In this document: piece after piece, positions 29,301 through 41,300 of the stretch | How the letters are laid out: every line of letters starts with the position of its first letter | Numbering within the stretch: the first letter of the stretch is position 1 | DNA from: Mermis nigrescens | Lineage: Eukaryota; Nematoda; Enoplea; Mermithida; Mermithidae | NCBI GenBank assembly: GCA_036768485.1 | Contig: JAVLUZ010000141.1 | Location: 5,221,349 to 5,285,348, forward strand | Direction: 5' to 3' | Length of the DNA: 64,000 nt | Program-made: the position numbers and the translations under genes | Notes under the pieces: model-generated | Database searches by the model: none | Seen by the model: only the letters and a program-made list of their open reading frames with translations | Told to the model about the DNA's origin: nothing

Positions 29301-32300
29301 TTTGTTGGGGGAGTCCGGCCATTTTTAGGGGCGGGGGATAATGAACTCCAATTTTCGGCTAAATCCGGCCAAAACGCCAAAAAATTCAGCTTCTTTCCAA
29401 AAATCGGATGACGGCCAAAAATGTTCTGGTTTTGGGGTGATGGGGGCCCACCAAATTTGTGTATGGATTCCCATCCCCCTGTTATATGTATGCCATTAGT
29501 TATTTTTTCCTGTCGTTCAAATGCGAGCGGATTAAATGGAGATCCCCGGCCATCCCTTCATCGGTCCAACATAGTTGGCGAGGAAGAATGGACATGTATT
29601 TTCCAACGATTTTTGGCCATGGTATGCCGAAATTTATCAAATTTTCGGGCGTTTCGCGCAGCTTTATACATATAAATGGCATTAATTGGCAGTCCTGGCG
29701 GTCTGGAAGCCATATTTTGGCGCCAGAAATGACATTGACTTTTTCTAGGCATTAAACATTTTGTGGAGTCTTTCAAAGGTTTTTGCAGCACAAACGCAGT
29801 GATAGCACACTTTATTTAGTTTTATAGCTAAAATCTCAAATTTGTTAATAGATTTATACATACGCACATACTGCTCAGGTGCATAGATATCAAGGAAAAA
29901 CAGTAATTCTAAAGCCTAAATTTCTGAAATCTTGCACCAGAGTTTTGCTCAAAAATAATTAAATTTAGTTAACAGAATCAATTTTTCAAACTAAATTTAA
30001 AAACATTTCGAATTTTCGAACAACTTACGTCAAAAAATAATTCTGAATAAAATTGGACACCAAAAGCGGTGAAACAGTGCCATTTGGCGCATGGATAGCA
30101 AATTTTCAAAGGAAATCTGTCTGTATTTGGGGAAAGTTAGATTACTGCCCATATTTGTTCCTGGGAAATGCAGTGGCGTAGCTGGTCTTCTGATTTGGGG
30201 GGTGGGCGAAAATTTCGAAGGGTGTTTTGGAGCTTTTCTTAACGAGATCTACACATTGGAAAAGAAAAGCTTTAAAAAATCAAATTTGAATTTTAATAAT
30301 AATTAAATCTGTTGCATATAAATGAATGAGGCGTGAAGCGCCCAAAAATTTTGGGCTTATCAGCTCGAAAAGAATCATACATGACATCTATTCTAGCGGT
30401 GTTTCAGATACAATTTAGGAATCTCCAATATTTCCCTTCGGGGTCCCCTTGAAAAGAATATTCATACTTCCAAAATTTGGGGGCTAGTCTTCCCAAATTC
30501 CCCACACCTACGCCACCTCATAAATCAAATTACCTCGAACTCCCCCGAATTGTCGATTTTCAAAAAAAATTGTAGAAAACGTTTTGGAGCGTTTTTAGCT
30601 AAATTTTGACTCAAAAGTGACAAATTTTCGGCGCTTCTCACCATGTACTCTTTTTTAACTATATTTTGTTCGATTTACTCGAATTTTTTTCAATTTCTTT
30701 CTCGAAATTTTTTAATGTTTTCATATATATGCTAGAAAGAACGAGCATTAACCGTAAGGTCAAATGCTGTGCTTTTCAAATGTCAATCATTTTTAATTAC
30801 CTAAAAGCACACTTTTTAAAAATTATTAGAACTGACACCCTAGAATTCCCATGCTGTACACGTACGGTATCACCTCTCCCCACGAAAATTCCGGATTCGT
30901 CGCTGCTCAGATGTAATTTGAAAATGCAGCCGCACGTACGCACAGAACTTGTGCACATGTCATACCTTGTAGGGTCATTACAACAGGTCGCACACAGTTG
31001 AGTGTACCTCCCTTAGTCATCTACTCAAAGTGCGAGTTACTCTTACTAGGGTTGTGATAATAGATGCACCGCATGGTCGGTTTGGAGGGTCAGCCAGAGA
31101 GCTTCTTTGAACCTAATTTGCCTCAAAAACTGGTATAAATGCTAAAATAGCGTAGAAACTATATTAGCCCGCAGTTTCTGATCATTTTCAAGCACTTTTG
31201 CAGAAAACTTTTTTATTCTGGGGTCGAGACCAAACATGCAAGTGTGGGGTCAGGGGTCTACCAGACCCCTTCAGAATAAAAAAGGGGGATTTTTCTGAGG
31301 AAAATAAGGCAAAATGAAGGCCAAAAATGCATCAAACATTTCTTCAAATGTGCTTGAAATTGACCAGAAACTGTGGAGTAACGTAGTTTTAAGGCTACTT
31401 TAGCATTTATATCAGTTTTTGAGGTCATTTTGGGCCAAAAAAGCTCAATTTTTGACCTCCTACCCCAGATCAGCCGTGCTGTGCATCTATGGTCTAGACC
31501 CCAACACCCTTCAATCATAAAGAATAGAGGAATACTACCATACCTGTCTGTTAATGTGACCTTATGACCCTGCATACTATACATATGCACACGGTTTAGG
31601 TCGTATTTTAGGAGGGCGGGGGGCGGCCGCCTCCCTCCTTAGCCGAAAAAAATTTTGAAAGGTAAGACAATGCATGCAAAGATGGAAAAATTGCATGTCT
31701 TTGAGGCAAAATCTTCAATTTTTCGGCACTTCGCGCCAGATATGAAGTATTTTCCATAATTTTGACTCAAGCGCGACCAAAAACGACACTTTTCATGGTA
31801 TTTTGAGTGAGAAAAAAAATTTCACGAAAAGTTTGAATTTTATGGTCCTCATGGATTGAGCATGTCGAAAAAAGTCGAAAAATGCGGTTTTCGCGAGCTA
31901 TCCCGACGACTTTTCCGAGATATAGACCAATTTATGTGGGCCCCCCATTTCCTTGGCCAAATCCTGGATACGGGCCTGCACACGGTATATGCAACTGTGT
32001 AGTACATTTATGGAACGACATTTCTAACTTTGATTCAAGGACAATTAGAGCTGCACGCGGGTACCTCGAACGGGTACCCGGGTAGAAAATGATTTTACTA
32101 CCCGGATACCCTACGGGTACCCAGGTATACCGGGTACCCGAATCCCCCTAATATAAAAATGGAAAATTAGCACTGCAGTTATGCAATATGTGCTAAGAAT
32201 TGAATTAGAAACCTAGAAACATATTTCTTCTAAAGTGCGACTGAATCACAATGTACATGTGATTTGATATAAGCAACCGTAAAATGTTAAATAAGCGAGT

Positions 32301-35300
32301 CTGTTAATATTTCCTATTATCACAATATATCGCGCATACGGTCTAGGCACATTCCATTATTCAGCTCTTTAGTTACATTATTTTATTTGTGCCGAATTCT
32401 TCTTATTCTTCATTGCAAACAAATTTAAACAAGAAATTATCTGTTAGCAACGCTTTTTTATAATTTATTCACTTCTGTGACCATAATACAAATTTGAACT
32501 GCAACTTTTATTCACATCGTGCGCGCAACTGTTTTAGATAGACCTGGTTCAAAGCCTATCGATGTTCCAAATGCAGTCAGCCATAGGCGTAGCCAGAGGG
32601 CATTGGGAGTACCTGCCCACCGAAATTTTTCAGAAATATTGTTGATTTTTTCGTTGCAATAATGTATGTCCAGAAAACTAAGTTCAAAAAAGGCAAAAAC
32701 TTCAAAATTTTTCGCGCCGAGTCATTATTATTTATTGCTATATAGATCCAACAAATTTAAAAGCTTGAACCAGCTAAAATAATCCAGCACTTCACATCAC
32801 TTTAGTAATTTAATGCAATATTTGTTCGTTGAATGAAACTGCGCATGCTTGTTGTGCATGATAGTAAAAGTGCGAAAATGATTGTGAACGAGTTTGTCTA
32901 TTCTCTGCTTTGTTTGTCTTTTGTGTAACAGTTTGTCTATTCTTTGTTTCGTTCATCTTTCTTTACAAGGACACATAATCCTATTTTTAATTGGAAGGAA
33001 TGGCCAAATTTTCTTATGTTTTTGCGCATTTCTTGTTCTATGAACTGCATTTTGTTAATTAGAAGGCTACAAATGGGCCTGAAAACGGTAAGAACAAAAT
33101 TTTCATGGATACATCTTTCTATATCTTATTGGCAGCGACCCGTTGCTGCGCTACATATGTACCCAGCAGAGGTCGAAAAGCGCATTTCAGATCAGTTTGT
33201 GCAATGTAGGAGTTCATCAATTTTAAGTGTTTTTGGGCTTGCTTCCGAACCGAGATTTGGCCGATTTTGCGAAAATTTTAACGTTACAATTTAACATTAA
33301 AATGTTTTTTTTACAAAATTTTCCGGAACTCTGCCCCGGATCCCGCTCGCCACATCAGACGTCCCGCAGCCATAAAATCTCGTTGTACATGTGCAACGAG
33401 ATTTTAGGAAGAACAAGCCAGGTAAAAGGGTTAAGAATTTCTAAAAATTTCCGGCGTTTCGCGCCGGCATTAATTTGTCTGTTTTGTATGATTGAAGCGG
33501 TATAAATTGAGTTTAATGTGCAAAAACGTCAAAATTTTCCGGCGCATAGCGCCGCCAGTTACTGTTCTTTCTTTTTGTAAAGCTCCAGCATTGCGTTTAA
33601 AAGCCTGAATCACTCAAAATATCTTCGGTCAAAGTTAGTAATTCGCAGTTTTCTTGTTAGAAGCTTGAATTGTCAAAACTGTTTTGTACAAATTTGGTAA
33701 TTTTCTGCTCTCTCAGATTATTAGTATTCACAGAGCTACAAACTGTTAAGGGTGGAACAAATGACTAAATTTCTTAGCACTTTGCGCCACTTATGAATTC
33801 CGAACTGTTTGTCAATAGAAAGGCCGTAAATTCTACATGAAAACGTTTATTCCCCCCGAACCAAAATTCTGATTACGTCTCTGCAGTCAGCTCCAGATAG
33901 ACTTAGACTTGTTTTTGAATAAATTTTCATTTCCGGTTGATTTCAAAATTGCTTTTCGTCAGTGTGTTTTCCTGCTTCAAATGTTTTAATGACGCTATGA
34001 AGATACAAAACCTGCTTCACAATTTTTTGCTTTGAATTATGAAAATGACTTAAATTTCATTAAATGCATACGAATTCTCTAGATTAAAGCCTATATTCTA
34101 TTTAATCTTGCATTAATTTTTCAATAATTTTACTGCTTAAATATCACTTTGCCCTAGACCTCACTGTCAACCGTAAATAAACGATGTTCACTGCATTCTC
34201 TTTTATCTAAGGTCCTACCCGGGTAATGAAATAGCCGGGTACCCGGAGTAGTAAAATTTGCAAAGTGTGCAGCTCTAAGGACAATTAGGTTTAATTAGTG
34301 AGTGGCCAAGAATGAGACATACAATATCTATGAATGTTTTATCACAAGAAACTAGCTCACTCACCGTTTTTCTTATATTTATGTGCATTACTTTCTTTGA
34401 ATGTTAGATAACTATTAAACGAAAAGTGAACAGGAGAATTATAAAGGTAGAGCGAAAAAAACATTTTTTCTTGCGCGATTAACTGGCTAACATTAATTAA
34501 AATTTAATTAGAAACCTTTTTAATTAAAACGTATTATAAAATACACTGTAAAAGTAATTTACTCGAATGGCATGCCGGGCTTTCTCGACATTTTCTTGAG
34601 GGCCAGCTATTGATACCTACACGATGATAAAAAGAATTGAAATGCGCGTTTAAGATTAAAGATAACGAGAAAAATCACCATGTTGCTTTTCTCCATATCG
34701 GGATGACGATTCGAGTCTGGAAAGTGAACGTGGCACCCAGTTTCTTTCATGACTTGCTGGGTGTTGCGCCCATATTTTCCAATAATATGACTGTGATCGG
34801 TGAAAGCGACGTCTATTTTCAATGTCACCCTAGTGTGCTAAAAACCGGGAGCGTTAAAAATTTTTAGAACAATTTGAACGACTAAAACGAGATCAAAACT
34901 TTCACAGAAAAATTAAATGTTTAAGAAAAATTATTTTATGATCTTTATAAAATCCTTATACCTTTTTACATATCCAGAAATAAACTAAAAAGAATACGGT
35001 GAAATTTTTTTTCATCGATTAAGAAATCAGTGTTTCCAGAGTAACTGAAAACTTAAAAGAATCCTCACCCTGGTTTCTAATACTGATAAGATCAATCTTT
35101 TTGCCGCTTGAACGTCGCAGAAACGGCCGAAAATTTTTACGTACGGATCTAAAAGCGAAAGGAAGCAAAAATTAAAAATTACCCAATATTCGTCGTTTCG
35201 ATCAATGAAGCAGTCGATCAAGCTCTTATGCGCGAGAATCGAATTATTTATGCTAGTATTCAATAAAATGGGCGATGATTTTTCATCGCAGTTCAGCGTT

Positions 35301-38300
35301 TGCCTGGACGACCATCTTTCTTCGCCGCTCTTATATTCCCAGCAGGATTTTTTTGCAAATATTGCCTACTTCTGCTAAGCAACACACTTGCGCCTGAGGG
35401 CCGAATATGCGCATTATTATACCGAAAAGCGAATGGCACGGTAGCTTGAGACATAGCTGAGATGAAGGCGGATTTAGAATTTAGAGATGGCAAAGCGCCG
35501 AACCTAAAGTGCAGACCAGGTGGTAAAACATGTAACATAGGTCAGCGATTCGTTAGTAATGAATCTGTGGCAGCATGGACGGATTTAAGGGGCGAGGGGG
35601 CGGCCGCCCCCATTGGCCAAAAATAATTGGCGAGATAAAGACAGGATATGTAATTTGCAATGATTTTTGGCCGTCAGTGCCTCAATACCTATTAATAACA
35701 TTTATTTTCTTTCTTGGCGGTCCGGAAGACGTATTTTTGCTCAAAAAAGACGATTTCAAGAGCAGAGACAGCTTTTTCAGTATGATGTTCTTCTATTTTC
35801 AACAGATTTCCACTAAAATCAAAGAAATTTAATGATTTTTTCAAGCGAAATTATCCAAAATTTTAACATTTTCCGATAAAATGTGGCGCTAAGAGCGATT
35901 TTTAACAATTTAAAACGCCGATAAAATGCTACTTCGCACTTGAAGGGCTAATTTTTGGACTATTTGACTGTTTTTGGAAAAGTTTTGGTTCCACCCCCTA
36001 GGAAAATCCTAGATCCGCCACTGTGTGGCAAAAAAACGAGCTTCGATCGAACTATTCCTTTTTCAAAAAGCTTTTGAAAATGTTCCGTACGGAAACGATA
36101 TGTACATAAAATTAGAAGAACTAAAATGCGACCGCAATTCGATCACCTTGCATTCCCGAATGATCTTACGAATAAGGTCTAGGACTCAAGGGATATAATT
36201 CAGTCAATGTATAATAAAATGAAATGCAAGGGTAGGTAATGATTTGACCAAGTCGCATAAACAAAACCACGAATAGCTTATGGATCGCTTAGAAGTAAAT
36301 TTAGGCCCTGCCCTAAAACTTCGCCTGCTGTGCTGATATGTTTGTGGATTCGAACATTTCTGCATAACGTTATGCCAATACTTTTATTTTTATGTTCTCA
36401 ATATATGCAGCACATCACCTTAGATGATAATTAAGGGAATAATAGGTCATCAATGTGACGAATGAGAAAAAAGAAAAGAAAGAATGTAAAGGAAAAAAAT
36501 GAAATTAATACATTAAAAAGATAAATGTTTGTCCTTATTTTAAAGAGTGGCAGAATTGTCGTAAGGAGGGTGGTACCACTACATTTACCGAAATAGCTGA
36601 AAATAGTTTCAAAAAACTTCTATTTCCGAGCAAAATATAAAATTTTTTTTCATCTTTTTTCTACGTCTAATTTTGCGCAAATATAATTGGGCACAGAAAA
36701 CGCACGATGAAAATACATTTTCAAAAATTTTGTGTAAAAAGGGCTCATACTGTCTAAATTTCGTTAATTTGAGCAATTTGTGAAAATAAGGCGTAAGAAT
36801 GGATGAAGATGAGACTGAGGCTTCTTCCTCGTATTCATGCACCTCAAATAATATGACAAACGCATAGCATGATATGGCTCAGCGCCGAAAACTTCCATAA
36901 TTTTTGTTGCTGAACTAGGCTAAATCTTTACAAGGGCCACAAAATCTTTGTAATCAGTAAAAAATATTTCTGACGCAAAAATGGCTTCCAGGCCGGTGGA
37001 CAGCGAATACATTAATTTGACTAACATGGTCAAAAATAATTTAAAAACGTTTCCATTCTTTATCTGCCGAAAATATTTTTCTCAAAAATAAGGCGACCAC
37101 CTCTCCGCCCACCCCCTCAAATCTGCGCCCTGACCAGGTGTTTCATTATTCTTTGTCAATTCTACACCTTATATATTGAATACCATTTTAGAAATAATAG
37201 TCAAATGAAACAATAACAAAATCTAATACTATCATCACATAAAGTCATGCAGAAATAATTCAAGTTTGCAAATTATGACCAAAACTTTATTCTTCAGTTA
37301 GAAGAGACTGCTGAGGTAAAATGAGAGCCATAGTACTGCAATCTGTAAACGACAGCTACCGAATGAATAAATACTAACAAAAAGTATTGTGCAGGGTCAC
37401 CGTTATTTCGTATCATGTGATGACTCCTTCAGGTCACGCTATCAGGTTAGGATCATGCTGCCACTGTGTTTAATGACTAATTTTCGTCCGGGGTTCAGGT
37501 TGTTATTCTAATCCTCGGTCGTAAAAGACAATAAAAACCAATCAATTACAACTAACGGTGAAATGTAGTGTACATGTACATACGAGTGCATAATAATAAT
37601 AGTCAGCCATGACAGAAAGGATTCAAACAGATATATACAGACAGAAACTTCCGGCTTTGTGATCGTTGGATATTACGTAAGATGACATAAATATACATTC
37701 TTCACGATTTTTAAGGTGATAAAGTACGAGTCCTTTAGTACACGAGCCTTAATAATAATAACTAAAAGCATTGTTCTGGAAATAAGTTTCATTACCTATT
37801 CACCTTTCTTTATAAGTTGACTCGCTTATTTGATTCTCTATCTTCAAGTTAAGTTTTGAAGGAAGTTCAAAATTTCCTTAGCGATTAGTACCGGGTCCCA
37901 AATAACCTTTGCCACCCACCTTGAGCCAAAAGCAAACCAAATAAGTGTAATACACTGTTTTAATCAGCATTCAAAACGAAACTGACCCGCCATAGTTTAA
38001 TACTCAGAATGGCACCATTTGATTTAAGAATTGCCTTAAAGCAATCAAGGCATGAAAATAAACGTTCAAATAAATCAGTGTCATTTTTCATGCTTATTTT
38101 TTTCTTAATTTTGATGTAGTATCAGTCGAGAATGTTCAGATCCTGATTCTTGAAACATTATGGCATCCTGTTTATATCGAATAATTACTCCAATGTTCTC
38201 TCCAACCTTTAAATCTGGCAATTTCTCAACCCACCCCAGCTCAGACGCTCTTGTCCCAAAAATCAATTCTATTTTCTTTCAGCAAATGCTATTATTAAGC

Positions 38301-41300
38301 AGCATTGGTATGCATGCAAGGTGCTGGAGCATTATTAAAGATTGAAGTGGAAGCCCTGATCCTTTAATAATCAAGGAACGTTTTCAACTGAGATTGTGTC
38401 AATTCAGCGAAATTTATGAGAAACCTAGAAAATGACGCTGATTTATCTGAACGTTTATTGTGTTCATGCTTTGATCGCTTTAGGGCTTTTTTAAAATAAA
38501 ATGGTGGCTATGCTGAGTATTAAATTCTGATCGATCAGTTCTACTTTAAATGCTGATTAAAACAGTATATTACATTTATCTGGTTTGCTTTTGGTTCAAG
38601 CGCTAGAGGGGATGGCAAAGGTTATTGGGGACCCGGTACAGAAGGATCTGATATGTGATTTTATTCAGCAGTTGGCAATCACACACATACGTTGGCAGCA
38701 CCAAAATTCTGGGGGGTGCAAGATTTTTCAAAGGTCAAAAAATGGCCTCAAAAATGGTGGTGTGGCGAAAAAACACAATTTTTCAACGTTTCTCATCGAG
38801 CACTATCCATTGGCATCAAAAAATTGTGAAAAAAACAACAACAAAATTAATTGAATTCTGGGGGGGTATTTTGGTTCTCGGGGGTGCATACCCCCAAACC
38901 CCCACGCCCAGGTGTGATCACACAGCGCTTAAAATCAGTAGAGAACTTGCAATTTCAAGCACATTTGAACTCAGCAACGCTTTATATGATTATTAAAAAA
39001 GGAATAAAGTGAAGGAGAATCGCGATTACTTCCAGAAACTAGCTGAGCGTGTGAAAATCAAAGAATGTCATTCAATAAAAGACGTATTTCGAGACATGAT
39101 TTCTAGTTAATGTACTTGTGAGATGGGGTCATCGGAGTTGCCGGCGCACAAAGTGGCGCAAAATGGAATCGAGGTTTGTTCCAAAACCGGCTGTGTTCTA
39201 AAAAATGTTGCGGCGGCTGGTTTGCGGATGCAAGCGAAAATTTGTCTTCCAACGATTTGTTTTGATTACCGCTGCGATTAGCATCAGCAGTCATGTCGCG
39301 AGAAACTTTAGTTACGGTTAGTAAATATTCGCTCGGTAAAAATTTAATTACGTAATTTTTGGCGCTGCGAGATGCCACAAATCTACATATAAACGCTTTG
39401 CTGATCGACAATCGACCGCAATTTATTTAAATAATCGATATGAATAAACACGTTATGCAAAACGACTAGGTGTTTCGAACATAAAATCGTTTCTAAAAAA
39501 TTGCAGACTTAAAGTTTGAGAAACCAAAAAAATTTGCAGTCGATTGCCCAGCAAAACGGCAAGAAATGAGGATGCAAATGACCAGAATTGTCATAAATGA
39601 CGCTGTCCATCTCCCTACTAAGCGGTTACGATGAAAATTGAATGATGCATGGCGCAGCGGAAACACGAGCTGGCCTATGCAGATTTCATTTCTTGTAAGA
39701 TGCCAAGCTTTCGAAAAATTGTGGTTATTGTAATCATGGTCAGGTTGCTAAGATTGCACGCACGCAACGATGCACGCACGCAACGATAGTGTTGCATTCA
39801 ACCATACATCAGCAAAGAATGCTTTGCTTGCTAATATAAGCAAGTACAAGGTCAAAATATTCGATAGACAGCTTTCTTTTCAAGCGACACTTGCATAGCT
39901 AAAGCGCGACTAGGTCCTTAGATTTTTCAGCCTTCACAAAGTACTTAAAAAGTTATAATAACAATGGAAATAACTCGATTTATTTTTTATGTATACATTG
40001 ACCGACAAAATGAATTTTTATTTATTTTTCACTCCACTTTGACTTGTTATCTGCGTGAAATTTTCTATTTCCTCTTTACGGCTACGAAACTATACATACT
40101 TTGATTTTTGGCCTCAAACGTAATCGTAACTGAGATTGTTCCATTTTCTCATCATTTCGCAGTGTTTCATGTTTCAGCAATTTAATGCCAAAAAGACAAT
40201 ATAGTTGACATTCTCAGAAAGGTTATGAATATAAGTACATTGTACAAACATGCGCATGCATTTACACTATTTTTTTACTTTCGCGACCTTTGAAAATTTG
40301 TTATGTCTATTTTTAGGGTAAGGGACACTTGGCCAGCATATTCAGATGGCCAGCGTATTCAGATGGCCAGCCTAGTTCAGATGGCCAGCATATTCAGATG
40401 GCCAGCATATTCAGATGGCTAGCATATTCAGATGGCCATTGTATTCAGATGGCCAGCGTATCCAGATGGTCAGCCTACTGGTTCAGATGACCAGCGTATT
40501 CAGATAGCCAGCATAGTCAGATGGCCAGCATAAGGCCAATAAAGGTTAAGAAAAAGGTTAAAGATTGGCTTTCCATCCAATACTGAGTATTACCAACAAA
40601 CCGAGGTGTGATTCTCGCTGAGATACCGCAAGGGGTCGCCACTCCCAAAGGCTTTAACCTTCGCCACACAAGTGTAGCTTCCCATTTATCAACCCCGGAG
40701 GGGTGTAAGGCTGGGTGCGCTATATCGATTGATCTGTCCTAATATTTACCTCAACATAGTAGTTTGACATGCTCAGTAACAGGTAGGTAGACAGGTAGGT
40801 GGAGTACCCATGTAGTTTGTAATCAAATAATTCACCCAGTGTACCTACGACCATACACAGGCAGCGCGAGCATTCTCGAGGTGGTAAAGTCCAAAGCAAT
40901 GCGAAAATTGCAATTCTGGGGGTGTTGTGCCAATTATCGATTTCTAGGGGTTTCCAAATGCGTGCCTATAATGTTTTCCTATTGATTACTATATTTATCT
41001 TAGTAACATGTAGGATTACTTATGTATGTGTATCTAGTAGCGCACTGTTGTTGTTGTTGTTGTAATTGCCGTCACATGTTGTCATCCATCGATCGATCAA
41101 AGGTCTAGAGAGGCCACTACTAATTGTGGCCCTTTCCATAAGTCACTGACACGAGCTTGTGTTGGTCGGGATGGACAGTTGAAGAGGTGTCGTGTATCTT
41201 CTGTTGCCGCCAAACAACGTGGGCAGGTGTCAGGTGTGAGGCCGCTGGAGTCGAGTTTGCTGCGCGTGGACGCCAGGATGTAACTGTAGCCACATCTAAG

